The notes beneath the pieces are model-generated. The model was given only the letters and a program-made list of their open reading frames with translations, had not been told where the DNA came from and searched no databases. This document shows, piece by piece, positions 36,169-45,635 of a stretch of DNA of 64,000 nucleotides. Both the position numbers and the translations under genes were made by a program. The stretch is from Bacillus amyloliquefaciens DSM 7 = ATCC 23350 (GTDB lineage: Bacteria > Bacillota > Bacilli > Bacillales > Bacillaceae): contig NC_014551.1 in NCBI RefSeq assembly GCF_000196735.1, positions 2,971,001 to 3,035,000 on the forward strand, in the 5' to 3' direction. Numbering within the stretch: position 1 is the first letter of the stretch; each line of letters opens with the position of its first letter.

Positions 36169-36555
36169 ATGGATTCATTTGAAATCGGCACAATCGTAAA
36201 AGGGTTTTATAAAACAGGAGCATACATAGGGGAAGTGACAGACGTCAGGCCTAAGCACTATTTAGTAAAAATTAAAGCCGTTCTGACGCATCCCGCTCAA
36301 GGAGATCTTCATCATCCGAAGCAGGCGGATGTTCCGTTTTTTCATGAAAGAAGAGCGCTTGCATACGGGGAACAGACAAACATACCGCACCAGATGGTCA
36401 AACCGTTTGAAGGTGAAGTGCCTGATTATACGGCTTCCTTACAGGCTGCGGCTGCCCGGCTGAAAGATCAGCTCACAGCGGACGGCTCAGAATGGGCGAA
36501 ACGATCGCTCGCCAGCTTGGCCGTGTTAGAGCGTGACTATTTTAAAGAACTTTGA
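36169..36555 (+). CDS. kapB: KinB accessory lipoprotein-type factor KapB
   Basis: This 128-residue protein matches B. subtilis KapB in length and position (MDSFEIGTIVKGFYKTGAYIGEVTD at the start). KapB is required for KinB-dependent phosphorelay signalling, although its molecular role is unclear. The first 60 residues form a predicted small beta-barrel and the rest is helical. No signal peptide or lipobox is visible, so the lipoprotein description used in older literature is not supported here. The start is ATG 36169 behind GAGAGGTG; the upstream in-frame ATG at 36160 overlaps that site. Confidence 0.9.
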   Translation: MDSFEIGTIVKGFYKTGAYIGEVTDVRPKHYLVKIKAVLTHPAQGDLHHPKQADVPFFHERRALAYGEQTNIPHQMVKPFEGEVPDYTASLQAAAARLKDQLTADGSEWAKRSLASLAVLERDYFKEL

Positions 36556-36582
36556 CCCAGTCGGCATGATTGGGTTTTTTTA
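36554..36582 (+). terminator. kinB-kapB terminator
   Basis: CCCAGTC (36556-36562) pairs with GATTGGG (36568-36574), followed by seven T residues; the kapD stop lies at its end. Confidence 0.85.
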
Positions 36583-37197
36583 TGTGGCCCGGCGAAACAG
36601 TTCAGTCAGATCGACGCGATCGCCGATCGTCGGAGGTTGCGGTTTTTCAAGATATTGTTTATCGCGCTCGACAAGCTTGAATAACTTGTGAGTCGTCATC
36701 GCATCATCCAGCGCTTTATGATGCGTACCCGTCCCTTTATCGCCGTACTCTTCAGCCGCTTTCCACAGGCCCGTCAATGTTCTGTCACCGAAGAAGTTTT
36801 TGTATTCAAGGGACAGATCCCGGAGTTCTCCTTTAAATGGAAAAGGGATGTGGTTAAACATGCAATTTTGCTTTAACACTTTCATGTCCATATTGCCCCA
36901 GGTGACGATCGTGCAGTTTTTATCAGGATCAAGCTCATTTAATTTGCGGATGAATTCATTAAACGTGATTCCGCCGTCCACGTCTTCTTGAGTGATGTTC
37001 AGAAAGGTTTTGCACCGTTTCGTCAGCTTCCGAAATTTTTTCGGTTTGATATAACTTGAAAACGTTTCAGCCACTTCGTCATCCACCGTTTTGACAATCC
37101 CCGCTTCAATAATCTCGGGAAAGAAATTTTGCGGGCTGTATTTTCCGTCAGGCATCGTAAATTCGAAATCAATAATGAGCAGACTGCGCTGATCCAC
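36580..37197 (-). CDS. kapD: DEDDh 3'-5' exonuclease-like protein KapD
   Basis: This 205-residue exonuclease-fold protein is called KapD, an inhibitor of the KinA pathway in B. subtilis. The DEDDh catalytic residues are intact: LIIDFEFT near residue 9 (Asp, Glu), the Asp in TWGNMDMKVL near 108, and HHKALDDAMTT near 172 (His and Asp). It therefore looks like an active RNase or DNase. The start is GTG 37197 eight bases after AGGTG, giving the B. subtilis length; the longer frame up to 37278 lacks a site. It is convergent with kapB. Confidence 0.88.
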   Translation of the reverse strand: MDQRSLLIIDFEFTMPDGKYSPQNFFPEIIEAGIVKTVDDEVAETFSSYIKPKKFRKLTKRCKTFLNITQEDVDGGITFNEFIRKLNELDPDKNCTIVTWGNMDMKVLKQNCMFNHIPFPFKGELRDLSLEYKNFFGDRTLTGLWKAAEEYGDKGTGTHHKALDDAMTTHKLFKLVERDKQYLEKPQPPTIGDRVDLTELFRRAT

Positions 37198-37384
37198 TTT
37201 TTTTACACCTGCCTTTCCTCCGATCAAAAATGATATTTTATGATAGTATATCAGTTTCCCCTCTGAAACTTTCTTCATTTTCTAAAAATAATGAATTTTC
37301 CTATATCCGCATCAAAAATACAAATACCGAATTCATTCCTATATACTTATTATTAGACACACGAAAAGTAAAGAAGGTGATGTT

Positions 37385-38593
37385 ATTTCTGTCCGTAAGA
37401 AGAACTTCGTCGTCATTTGGATTACAAATTTCTTTGTTTCCGCCAGCATGACCATGATTGTTCCGTTTCTTTCGCTGTATATCGAATCGATCAGCCCCCA
37501 CTCCGGCGGGTATGTGCAGAGATGGAGCGGGTATGTGTTCGGCGTCACGTTTTTAATGGCGTTTGTGATTTCTCCGTTTTGGGGAAGATTCGGCGATAAG
37601 CAAGGCTACAAAAAAATTCTTTTGATTACAGGAACCGGCATTGCCGCAAGCATTTTATTAATGGGGTTTGTGACATCGGTTTATCAGCTGTTTGTCCTGC
37701 GGCTGCTAATGGGCCTCGTGACAGGCTTTGTTCCGACATCGCTTGCCATGATTTCGGCGCAGACGCCGAAAGAAACTGCCGGGAAAACACTCGGCACCTT
37801 GCAGATGGGTCAGGTGTCAGGCACTTTATTCGGACCGATGCTGGGCGGGCTGCTCGCTGACAGCTTCGGGTTTACGTACACGTTTTTTATTACGTCCTTT
37901 GTCATTTTCGCATCCGTGCTGCTCGTTTTATTTCAGGTCAACGAGCAGCCGCTCGGCGAGAAACAAAGCAAGCGGAAAACCTATTCCAGAAAACAGGTGC
38001 TCTCCTATATTTTTCACCAGCCCGCGCTTTGGGCGATGATGGTGCTTACCATGATCGTGCAAACCGGCAATTTCAGCATTCAGCCGCTGCTTGCTTTATA
38101 TGTCAATGAGCTGCACGGGCCTGTTAATTTAGCTTTTTTCTCCGGAATGGCGTTTTCAGCTACCGGACTCGGAAGCTTATTGCTTGCCCGGAAATGGGGA
38201 GACTTCGGCGACCGCTTCGGCCACAGCCGGATCTTAATCGTGCTTTTGATCGCATCAGCGGTGTTTTTTATTCCGCAGGCGCTCGCCTCCTCTCTCTCCA
38301 TCCTTTTAGTCTTCAGATTTCTGTTCGGCATGGTCATGGGCGGCACGCTGCCCTGCATTACGGCAGCGATCCGCGTCAGGGCGCCGGGCAGCATTCAGGG
38401 TGAGGTGCTCGGCTATAACGTCAGCTTTCGGTTTCTCGGAAATGTGCTCGGCCCTCTGCTCGGAGGCGCGGTATCGAGCGGTTTTTCCATTTCGGCTGCT
38501 TTCTACGTCACCGCCTTTCTCTTTTTGGCAGGCGCGGGACTTTTATGGATGGCCGGACATCTGCAAAAGGATACAGCGTCAAATGCGGGCTGA
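37385..38593 (+). CDS. yuxJ: MFS efflux transporter YuxJ
   Basis: This 12-helix major facilitator of the multidrug-resistance (DHA1) type has the motif GRFGDKQGYKKILL between helices 2 and 3 and the motif-C-like GQVSGTLFGPMLGGLLAD in helix 5. The first ATG in frame is at 37448, but that start would cut into the first membrane helix and has no ribosome site. The frame is open upstream, with the sequence SVRKKNFVVIWITNFFVSAS completing helix 1. The only ribosome site, AAGAAGGTGAT, is placed just before an ATT at 37385. I therefore annotate a rare ATT start (402 residues); if this is wrong, the start is 37448. The substrate is unknown. Confidence 0.8.
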   Translation: MSVRKKNFVVIWITNFFVSASMTMIVPFLSLYIESISPHSGGYVQRWSGYVFGVTFLMAFVISPFWGRFGDKQGYKKILLITGTGIAASILLMGFVTSVYQLFVLRLLMGLVTGFVPTSLAMISAQTPKETAGKTLGTLQMGQVSGTLFGPMLGGLLADSFGFTYTFFITSFVIFASVLLVLFQVNEQPLGEKQSKRKTYSRKQVLSYIFHQPALWAMMVLTMIVQTGNFSIQPLLALYVNELHGPVNLAFFSGMAFSATGLGSLLLARKWGDFGDRFGHSRILIVLLIASAVFFIPQALASSLSILLVFRFLFGMVMGGTLPCITAAIRVRAPGSIQGEVLGYNVSFRFLGNVLGPLLGGAVSSGFSISAAFYVTAFLFLAGAGLLWMAGHLQKDTASNAG

Positions 38594-38683
38594 CCGATCA
38601 GCAATCACGATTTCTTCTAAATTTAACCTTCTCGTATTCTTAAAAGAATGATACGATATGGCTAGAAATCAGGAGAAAAGAGA

Positions 38684-40558
38684 GTGACCATGGTACGTAA
38701 AATAATCGGATGGATTTTGCTGCTTGGCATTATCCCGTTGTTTGCATTTACAGTTATTGCTTCCGGCAAAGAGGTAAAACAAATCAAGCCTTTTGATCAG
38801 GTGCTCGATAACCATATTGATTTAAAAGCAATCAATCTGGTTCAAAACAGTTACATGTATGACAGGGACGGAAGCCTTGTTTCTGAAATTGTCAGCGATC
38901 ATGAGAACCGCGTAATCGTGCCCTTCAATAAAATACCGAATGAGGTAAAACAGCTGTTTTTGACCTCTGAGGACCGTCATTTTTATGAGCATAAAGGGTT
39001 TGATTTTATGGGGATGGTCAGGGCAGCCGCCTCCAATTTCAAAGATCATAAAATTGACCAGGGCGCCAGCACCATCACCCAGCAGCTGGCAAGGAACGTG
39101 TATTTAAGCCATGAACGCACCTTCAGCCGAAAACTGACGGAGCTGGCCTATTCCTATCAGCTTGAGAAAAAATACAGCAAAGATGAGATTTTAGAAGGCT
39201 ACTTAAATACGATTTATTTTAATAACGGGGTATACGGTGTCGGTTCGGCGGCACAATTTTATTTCAGCAAGCCGCTGAAATCTCTCACCCTGGGAGAAAT
39301 GGCTTTCATCTGCGCCATCCCTAATAACCCTACATTATATGATCCTCTCAAGCATTTTGACTATACGAAAAAACGACAAGTCAGATTGCTTAACGGATTA
39401 AAAAAAGCAGGCGTCATATCCGGAAAACAGCTTAAAAAAGCCGAAAAGGAACATATCAAACTTGATATAAACGAAAAAACAAACAAATATCCTGACTATG
39501 TTTCCTATGTAAATGATGAATTCACACAGCTTGTTTCATCATCTGAAGGCTATGACAAACGTCTTGAAAAAGCTTCCGGAAAGGCGAAACAAAAAATTCA
39601 GAGCGAGCTTTCCGAAAGAGTCAGCACGCTGTTGAAAGACGGTGTGAAGATTTATACGGCGCTGAATCCGTATATGCAAAATCAGGTCGTCGCCCAAGTG
39701 AATCAAAATCTGCCGTATGCAGGCGTTCAGGGCGGAGCGGCCGTGATTAATCATCAGACGCATCAGATTATCGCACTTTCTGGCGGGAAAGATTATCATA
39801 AATATGATTTCAACCGTGCCTATCAAGCTTACAGACAGCCCGGTTCTTCCATTAAGCCGCTGCTTGATTACGGGCCTTACATTGAAAAGACCGGCGCCAC
39901 GCCAAACAGCAAGATTGACGCAAGCAAATTCTGCAGTGCGGATTACTGCCCGCAAAACTACAATAACCGCACGTACGGCACGGTAACGCTGGAAACGGCG
40001 TTTAAATACTCGTACAACACACCGGCCATCAGAATTATGGACCGCGTGGGCGTCAATAAGGCGTTCAGCTACCTTGAACCGTTTCATTTCGCGAAGCTGG
40101 TCAGCGCGGATTACCGTCTGCCTGCGGCGCTGGGCGGTTTTACAAACGGGATGACGCCTCTTGAAATGACCAATGCGTACACCACGTTCGGCAACAACGG
40201 CGTTTATACGCCGAGTCACGCGATTACTAAAGTGACTGATTTAAAAGGAAAAACGATATTAAAATGGAAAGACCAGCCGACGCAGGTTTTCAGCGTACGG
40301 ACCAACATGCAGATCAAAGAAATGATGAAAGCCGTCGTTAAAAGCGGAACAGGAAAAAAAGCGAACTTTAAAGCTCCATACGTCGGCGGAAAATCAGGTA
40401 CGTCAAATGACTATCACGACATGTGGTTTGTCGGCCTGACGGATGCATATACAATGGGGGTATGGGTCGGCAAGGATACACCGTCAAGCGTCGAATATCT
40501 TCATGACGCAAGCCCTCAGCTTTCGATCTGGAAAAACACGCTGCAAGCAGCCTATTAA
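38684..40558 (+). CDS. pbpD: Penicillin-binding protein 4 (class A)
   Basis: PBP4 is a bifunctional class A penicillin-binding protein that polymerises and crosslinks peptidoglycan. The 624 residues match B. subtilis PbpD closely. There is one N-terminal TM anchor (about 5-25), then a GT51 glycosyltransferase domain with EDRHFYEHKGFDFMGMVRA near residue 97 and GASTITQQLARN. The transpeptidase domain has SxxK in PGSSIKPLLDY near 387, SxN in YSYNTPAIR near 445 and a KSGT box in GGKSGTSNDYHD near 567. Translation probably begins at GTG 38684, eight bases after AGGAG; the ATG two codons on is farther from the site. Confidence 0.94.
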   Translation: MTMVRKIIGWILLLGIIPLFAFTVIASGKEVKQIKPFDQVLDNHIDLKAINLVQNSYMYDRDGSLVSEIVSDHENRVIVPFNKIPNEVKQLFLTSEDRHFYEHKGFDFMGMVRAAASNFKDHKIDQGASTITQQLARNVYLSHERTFSRKLTELAYSYQLEKKYSKDEILEGYLNTIYFNNGVYGVGSAAQFYFSKPLKSLTLGEMAFICAIPNNPTLYDPLKHFDYTKKRQVRLLNGLKKAGVISGKQLKKAEKEHIKLDINEKTNKYPDYVSYVNDEFTQLVSSSEGYDKRLEKASGKAKQKIQSELSERVSTLLKDGVKIYTALNPYMQNQVVAQVNQNLPYAGVQGGAAVINHQTHQIIALSGGKDYHKYDFNRAYQAYRQPGSSIKPLLDYGPYIEKTGATPNSKIDASKFCSADYCPQNYNNRTYGTVTLETAFKYSYNTPAIRIMDRVGVNKAFSYLEPFHFAKLVSADYRLPAALGGFTNGMTPLEMTNAYTTFGNNGVYTPSHAITKVTDLKGKTILKWKDQPTQVFSVRTNMQIKEMMKAVVKSGTGKKANFKAPYVGGKSGTSNDYHDMWFVGLTDAYTMGVWVGKDTPSSVEYLHDASPQLSIWKNTLQAAY

Positions 40559-40579
40559 AGATAACGGAGGGGATCCACC

Positions 40580-40993
40580 TTGAAACCAGCTCAGCTTCCG
40601 GACCGCGTACTATTGTTTGACGGCGTCTGCAACTTATGCAACGGCGCCGTTCAATTCATCATTAAACGCGATCCGGCCGGCCTGATCTCATTTGCTTCAT
40701 TGCAATCAGATACCGCCCGTGAGCTTTTGGCATCAGAAGGACTTCCGACAGAACAATTTGACAGCATGATTTTTATCGAAAACGGGCGGATATACAGAAA
40801 ATCCCAAGCGGTATTGAAAGTTGCCCGTCATCTCCGCGGAGCCTGGCGGCTGTCTTCGGTTTTTTTCGCAGTGCCCCGCCCCCTCAGGGACAGAGCCTAT
40901 TCTTTCATCGCCCGGCGACGTTACAAATGGTTCGGAAAAAGGGAAGCATGCATGCTCCCCTCCCCTGAGATCAAAAACAGATTTCTGTCTTAA
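40580..40993 (+). CDS. yuxK: DCC-family thiol oxidoreductase-like protein YuxK
   Basis: This 137-residue protein of the DUF393/DCC family has the defining LFDGVCNLCNGAVQFIIKRD segment, with the DxxCxxC motif near residues 13-19, in a thioredoxin-like fold. Members are predicted thiol-disulfide oxidoreductases; the substrate is unknown. Translation starts at TTG 40580 behind GGAGGGG. It lies 21 bases after pbpD on the same strand and is probably co-transcribed with it. Confidence 0.87.
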   Translation: MKPAQLPDRVLLFDGVCNLCNGAVQFIIKRDPAGLISFASLQSDTARELLASEGLPTEQFDSMIFIENGRIYRKSQAVLKVARHLRGAWRLSSVFFAVPRPLRDRAYSFIARRRYKWFGKREACMLPSPEIKNRFLS

Positions 40994-40997
40994 CAAA

Positions 40998-41030
40998 AAT
41001 GGCTAGCTTACACAGGTAAGCTAGCCATTA
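40998..41030. terminator. Bidirectional hairpin yuxK / yufK
   Basis: A perfect 13-bp stem ATGGCTAGCTTAC/GTAAGCTAGCCAT with an ACAG loop. The yufK stop codon lies inside the stem. Flanking A runs on the left give T runs for the minus strand. Confidence 0.8.
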
Positions 41031-41565
41031 TGCTATTATAAAGCTTGATAAAAATGTACAAAATACCGATAACAAAAGTAAACCAAAACAGAATCTCAAA
41101 CAATATAAAACCGATCAGGGAAACGATCGAGAGCGTTGAATAGATTCTGTACACCATGAAGATCAAATATACGAGCGTGACGACGGCAAATAACGCCGCA
41201 ATCCAGAAACCATTCTGCACAAGCGCAAAGGAAAGAATTCCTCCGCCTACATAAATTAAAGAGCCTAATCTGATTTTTTTCAGGTTGTCCCCTTCAGGGT
41301 CATTTGTGAAAAACAAAAGAGACAGCTCTGTTACTGTGTTTGCAATCAGCTTTAAAGCCGAAAAAAGCATAAAATACACAAGGGCGAACGCTGCAAAAAG
41401 CGCCAGTCTGATCCCTTTCTCGGAGAAATAATCCAGCATCCCCTGATACATGCCGAGCGACTGAAGCATCTTCATGGCATAAAGCGAGGTAGAAATGGAT
41501 AATGACGAACTAAAAAGCAGAATCGCAACGAGCGGAAAATAACCCGTCCAATAAGTATTTTTCAT
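41008..41565 (-). CDS. yufK: Membrane protein YufK
   Basis: This 185-residue membrane protein has five predicted helices (about residues 8-30, 50-75, 100-118, 122-140 and 150-178) and matches B. subtilis YufK (DUF5366-like). It has no enzymatic motif. ATG 41565 follows a GAAAGGGAC-type site. The gene is transcribed away from malK. The function is unknown. Confidence 0.82.
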   Translation of the reverse strand: MKNTYWTGYFPLVAILLFSSSLSISTSLYAMKMLQSLGMYQGMLDYFSEKGIRLALFAAFALVYFMLFSALKLIANTVTELSLLFFTNDPEGDNLKKIRLGSLIYVGGGILSFALVQNGFWIAALFAVVTLVYLIFMVYRIYSTLSIVSLIGFILFEILFWFTFVIGILYIFIKLYNSIMASLPV

Positions 41566-41739
41566 ATAATAAGTCCCTTTCTGTAATCTACCTCACTTAT
41601 TATGGAGGACTTAAAACACATTGACAAGATAAAAAATTCCATTTTTCCTCACTTTTACGAAATATGAGCACGATCTTCACAAACCGGCTTTTTCGGAGTA
41701 AAGTAGAACGCGGGAATGATAAACGTAAGGAAGGCTGTT

Positions 41740-43341
41740 ATGAAAAAAACATTAAAATTGCAAACCCGATTAACGATATTCGTCTGTATTGTCGTTCTGA
41801 TCGCACTTTGTATCACTTTTTTCACCATCAGCGTCCAGACCGCAGACCGCGTGAAAGAAGAAGAACGGACAACCGCGCTGCGCACCGCAAAACTGGTCGC
41901 AGAAACACCGGGTGTCGCACAGGCATTGCAAACAAGAAAAGGGCTGAAAGAGCTCCGGGATTATACATTGGACGTCCAGCATACGACAGGAACCGAATTT
42001 GTCGTGGTTATGGATATGAACAGCATCCGCCTCACCCACCCCGACGCAAATAAAATCGGGAAGAAATTCACCGGCGGAGACGAGCAGCCGGCGATGCACG
42101 GCCATATCAAAACGAGCACATCAGCGGGAACGCTCGGGAAATCCATGAGAGCCTTCGTTCCGATCTATGGAAAAGATAAAAAACAAGTGGGCGTCGTTTC
42201 AGTCGGGATTTCGCTGAACAAAATACAGGATGTCGTAAGCCACAGTTTGAGACCGCTTTATTTCATTATCTGCGTAAGTATTTTTGTCGGCGTCATAGGA
42301 GCTGTGATTGTCGCCCGCACCGTCAAAAACATCATGTACGGTCTTGAGCCTTATGAAATCGCCACCCTGCTGGAAGAGCGGAGCGCCATGCTCGAATCCA
42401 CGAAGGAGGGCATCCTGGCGGTTGACGCGCGGGGAAAAATTAAGCTTGCCAATGCGGAAGCGAAACGCCTTTTTATTAAAATGGGTATTCCGACTAATCC
42501 GGTCGATCAAGATGTGAACGATATTCTTCCGAAAAGCCGGCTGAAGCAGGTGATTGAAACGAAAAAACCGCTTCAGGACAGAGATATCCGCATTAACGGC
42601 CTAGAGCTGGTCTTTAATGAGGTTCCGATTCATCTGAAGGGGCAAACCGTCGGAGCAATCGCCACTTTCAGGGACAAAACGGAGGTCAAACATTTAGCAG
42701 AACAGCTGTCCGGTGTTAAAATGTATGCAAACGCGTTAAGAGCACAGTCCCATGAATTCATGAATAAGCTCCATGTCATTTTAGGACTTGTACAGTTAAA
42801 AGAATACGATGACCTCGGCACTTATATTAAAGATATCGCTATTCAGCAAAAGACGGAAACAAGCGAAATTATAAGCGATGTCAAAAGCCCGGTTCTCGCA
42901 GGGTTTCTTTTAGGAAAACAAAGCTACATACGCGAACAGGGCGCTGATCTGGACATTCAGCTTGGCAGCCTGATTCCGAATGCGGCGGATCCTGCCGTCA
43001 TCCATGAGCTCATTACGATTATCGGAAATCTGTTAAACAACGCGCTTGACGCGGTGGCGCAGATGCCGAAAAAAAACATTACGTGTTCGATGCGGTTTCA
43101 GGATCGCCAGCTTAATATAGAAATTACGGACACCGGGGCCGGAATGTCTGCCGAAGACCAAACCCGCATTTTTGAACAGGGGTATTCCACGAAAGGAACA
43201 AACCGGGGATTCGGCCTCTATTTTACCCAGCAGGCAACAGAAAATTTAAAAGGCCACATGATTGTGACAAGTGAAAAGAATGAAGGAACGACTTTCAGTC
43301 TTCGCATTCCGTATGAACCGAAGGAGGAAAATGATGATTAA
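41740..43341 (+). CDS. malK: Sensor histidine kinase MalK (YufL)
   Basis: MalK is the membrane kinase of the MalK-MalR two-component system, which in B. subtilis switches on malate uptake. The 533 residues show TM1 (about 9-32), an extracytoplasmic CitA/DcuS-type sensor (about 33-170, with [23 protein letters not shown]), TM2 (about 172-195) and a PAS domain (about 215-320). The His in [17 protein letters not shown] lies near 345, and an HATPase domain follows with [14 protein letters not shown] and [12 protein letters not shown]. The start at 41740 follows AAGGAAGG. The end overlaps malR by eight bases. Confidence 0.92.
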   Translation: MKKTLKLQTRLTIFVCIVVLIALCITFFTISVQTADRVKEEERTTALRTAKLVAETPGVAQALQTRKGLKELRDYTLDVQHTTGTEFVVVMDMNSIRLTHPDANKIGKKFTGGDEQPAMHGHIKTSTSAGTLGKSMRAFVPIYGKDKKQVGVVSVGISLNKIQDVVSHSLRPLYFIICVSIFVGVIGAVIVARTVKNIMYGLEPYEIATLLEERSAMLESTKEGILAVDARGKIKLANAEAKRLFIKMGIPTNPVDQDVNDILPKSRLKQVIETKKPLQDRDIRINGLELVFNEVPIHLKGQTVGAIATFRDKTEVKHLAEQLSGVKMYANALRAQSHEFMNKLHVILGLVQLKEYDDLGTYIKDIAIQQKTETSEIISDVKSPVLAGFLLGKQSYIREQGADLDIQLGSLIPNAADPAVIHELITIIGNLLNNALDAVAQMPKKNITCSMRFQDRQLNIEITDTGAGMSAEDQTRIFEQGYSTKGTNRGFGLYFTQQATENLKGHMIVTSEKNEGTTFSLRIPYEPKEENDD

Positions 43342-44041
43342 TGTACTCATAGTTGAAGACGACCCCATGGTGGGTGAATTAAATAAACGCTATCTCAGCC
43401 AGATTGAAGGCTTTCAGCTGAAAGGGATCGCTTCATCCTTTCAAAGCGCGCTGCACGTGTTAAGCGAGCATCATATCGATCTCATCCTTCTTGACATTTA
43501 CATGCCGGGAAAAAACGGGCTTGAGCTTTTAACGGAAATCCGCAAACAAAATGAATCGGTCGATGTCATCGTCATTTCAGCCGCAAGCGAGCTGGATGTC
43601 ATCAAAAAAACGCTTCGGTACGGCGCCGTCGATTATTTAATCAAACCATTTGAGTTTGACCGTTTTCAAACCGCCCTTTCCGACTACAGACGCAAGCAGA
43701 AGGTTTATCAATCACACAGAAGCATGACACAGAAAGAATTGGATGCGGAGCTTTTTCAAAAGAAAGAAGCGGCTGAAAAAGTTCACCTTCCGAAGGGCCT
43801 GACAAAAAGCACGCTTAAACTCATCTGGGCAAGCATCGAATCTTTCGGAGACAGCTCTTTTACCACTGAAGATCTCGCCAAGCATACTGAAATCTCACAA
43901 GTTTCCATCCGGAAATACCTTAAATTTTTGGAGGATACTCAAGTGCTGAACGTAGAGATGGCGTACGGCACGATCGGCAGACCGGTCTTTCAATACCATA
44001 TCAACACCGGCAATGTCAGCAGCATAAAACAATATTTATAA
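43334..44041 (+). CDS. malR: Response regulator MalR (YufM)
   Basis: This 235-residue response regulator of the CitB/DcuR type has a receiver domain (1-120) with the acidic pair EDDP, the phospho-Asp in [13 protein letters not shown] near residue 55 and Lys in YLIKPFEFD near 104. A C-terminal helix-turn-helix reads [23 protein letters not shown]. It activates malate transport genes (maeN, yflS) in B. subtilis. ATG 43334 follows AAGGAGG; the alternative ATG one codon earlier is too close. Coding overlap with malK gives coupling. Confidence 0.92.
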   Translation: MINVLIVEDDPMVGELNKRYLSQIEGFQLKGIASSFQSALHVLSEHHIDLILLDIYMPGKNGLELLTEIRKQNESVDVIVISAASELDVIKKTLRYGAVDYLIKPFEFDRFQTALSDYRRKQKVYQSHRSMTQKELDAELFQKKEAAEKVHLPKGLTKSTLKLIWASIESFGDSSFTTEDLAKHTEISQVSIRKYLKFLEDTQVLNVEMAYGTIGRPVFQYHINTGNVSSIKQYL

Positions 44042-44044
44042 TGT

Positions 44045-44081
44045 CAAAAAGCGCCGTTCCGCCGTGAACGGTGCTTTTTTA
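44045..44081 (+). terminator. malKR terminator
   Basis: A GCGCCGTTC/GAACGGTGC stem (one G-T pair) is followed by six T residues. Confidence 0.88.
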
Positions 44082-44420
44082 CTGTCATCCCCCGTGACAA
44101 AATGCTATATAAGAATAATGACCCGGCGGAACCTCCTATAATTTATCCAGATGAGGAAATGGGTTCGTAAAATTGATATTTTTTAAAAATAAGCAAATTT
44201 CTATTTATTTATGGCGGGTAAAATGATAAATTATGATTGGTTAGCTGATCTTTTCAGGTAAGCCATAAGTCCCGAACCCGGAAGAGACAGCCGCTTAGGC
44301 GGGAAAAAGAGAGATCGTCTCATCATTATTATCAGAAAGTTTTTTCGATTCTGTATCCGGGACGGTGAATCGAGTGTGAAAGGAACAGCATCAGCCATAT
44401 TTTACAGGGGGGTTATATCT
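44082..44420 (+). promoter_or_regulatory. Long structured 5' region of nupN
   Basis: This 340-base gene-free stretch precedes nupN. It contains a TATAAT box (44137-44142), a GC-poor middle part and a folded-looking distal part. That distal part has CCGC-TTAG-GCGG (44291-44302), CGATTC (44346-44351) pairing with GAATCG (44367-44372), GTCCCG (44269-44274) able to pair with CGGGAC (44358-44363), and a GAGA-TCG-TCTC hairpin near 44312. No T-box, purine, SAM or other named riboswitch core is recognised. There is no terminator hairpin before the gene. Confidence 0.4.
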
Positions 44421-45494
44421 TTGAAAAAACGCAAAATCGGAATGGCGATGGCGCTCATCGCGGCTGCCGGAACCATATTAAGCGCATGCGGTTCAAGTGA
44501 CAAAGCAAACGGCTCCGGAAGCAAAAACTTTACCGTCGGCATGGTCACAGATATCGGCGGCGTCGATGACAAATCATTCAACCAGTCCGCCTGGGAAGGC
44601 ATCCAGGCATTCGGAAAAGACAAAGGGCTTACAAAAGGCAAAAGCGGTTTTGACTATCTTCAATCAAAATCAGATGCGGATTATACAACGAACTTAAATA
44701 AATTAGCGCGGGAACACTTTGACCTGATATACGGAGTCGGGTATTTGATGCAGGATTCCATCAGCGAAATCGCCGATCAGCGCAAAGACACGAATTTTGC
44801 GATTATTGACGCCGTTGTCAAAAAAGACAACGTGGCGAGCCTTACATTTAAAGAGCAGGAAGGTTCATTCCTCGTGGGAGCAGCCGCTGCGTTATCGAGC
44901 AAAACGGGAAAAGTCGGATTCGTGGGCGGAATGGAGTCTGAATTGATCAAAAAATTTGAAATCGGCTTCCGCGCCGGTGTACAAGCCGCAAATCCGAAAG
45001 CGGTCGTCGAAGTGAAATATGCGGGCGGATTTGACAAAGCCGATGTCGGCAAGGCGACGGCTGAAAGCATGTACAAATCGGGCGTTGACGTCATTTATCA
45101 CGCGGCCGGCGCAACGGGAACGGGCGTCTTCACTGAAGCCAAAAATCTTAAAAAAGAAGATCCGAAGCGGAACGTATGGGTCATCGGTGTTGATAAAGAC
45201 CAGTACGCCGAAGGTCAAGTCGAAGGCACAAAAGACAATGTCACACTTACATCAATGGTCAAAAAAGTGGATACAGCCGTGAAGGACTTAACGAAAAAAG
45301 CAAGTGACGGAAAATTCCCTGGCGGCAAAACATTAACATACGGTTTGGCGCAAGATGCAGTCGGCATCTCGGATCACAAGGAAAACCTTTCTGACGATGT
45401 CATCAAAGCAACAGACGATTGGAAGAAGAAAATCGCGGACGGACTCGAGATCCCTTCAACTGAAAAAGAATTGAAATCCTTCAAGGCTGAGTAA
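44421..45494 (+). CDS. nupN: Nucleoside ABC transporter substrate-binding lipoprotein NupN
   Basis: This 357-residue BMP-family (PnrA-like) lipoprotein binds nucleosides outside the membrane and delivers them to NupPQ; in B. subtilis the system takes up guanosine. The signal sequence begins [17 protein letters not shown] and ends in the lipobox LSAC with the lipid-modified Cys at residue 23. A Bmp domain follows ([24 protein letters not shown] ... [13 protein letters not shown]). The TTG start at 44421 lies eight bases behind GGGGGG; the longer frame from 44376 would bury the signal peptide. The terminators after it suggest it is expressed above the other nup genes. Confidence 0.92.
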   Translation: MKKRKIGMAMALIAAAGTILSACGSSDKANGSGSKNFTVGMVTDIGGVDDKSFNQSAWEGIQAFGKDKGLTKGKSGFDYLQSKSDADYTTNLNKLAREHFDLIYGVGYLMQDSISEIADQRKDTNFAIIDAVVKKDNVASLTFKEQEGSFLVGAAAALSSKTGKVGFVGGMESELIKKFEIGFRAGVQAANPKAVVEVKYAGGFDKADVGKATAESMYKSGVDVIYHAAGATGTGVFTEAKNLKKEDPKRNVWVIGVDKDQYAEGQVEGTKDNVTLTSMVKKVDTAVKDLTKKASDGKFPGGKTLTYGLAQDAVGISDHKENLSDDVIKATDDWKKKIADGLEIPSTEKELKSFKAE

Positions 45495-45498
45495 GAAT

Positions 45499-45540
45499 CA
45501 GGGGATAAGGAGACTTTCGTGCTTATCCCCTCTCTTTTTT
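45499..45540 (+). terminator. Intra-operon terminator after nupN
   Basis: GGGGATAAG (45501-45509) pairs perfectly with CTTATCCCC (45522-45530), followed by TCTCTTTTTT. It probably lets only part of the transcripts continue into nupOPQ. Confidence 0.8.
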
Positions 45541-45554
45541 GAAAAGAGCGGTGA

Positions 45555-45588
45555 AGGAAAAGCTGCATCTTTTGCAGCTTTTCTTTTG
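45555..45588 (+). terminator. Second hairpin after nupN
   Basis: AAAAGCTGCA pairs with TGCAGCTTTT, then CTTTT. It is a second, independent stem between nupN and nupO. Confidence 0.65.
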
Positions 45589-45635
45589 CCAAGCTCTTTT
45601 TCATCAAAGCATCTCTAAAAAGGAGCGTCAAATCG

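Noticed and set aside
39539..40219. 226-codon frame antisense to pbpD
   Set aside because: Arg-rich improbable protein lying wholly inside a clear penicillin-binding protein gene.
44155..44420. Purine or T-box riboswitch before nupN
   Set aside because: The conserved cores of these RNAs are not present, so only an unnamed structured leader is reported.
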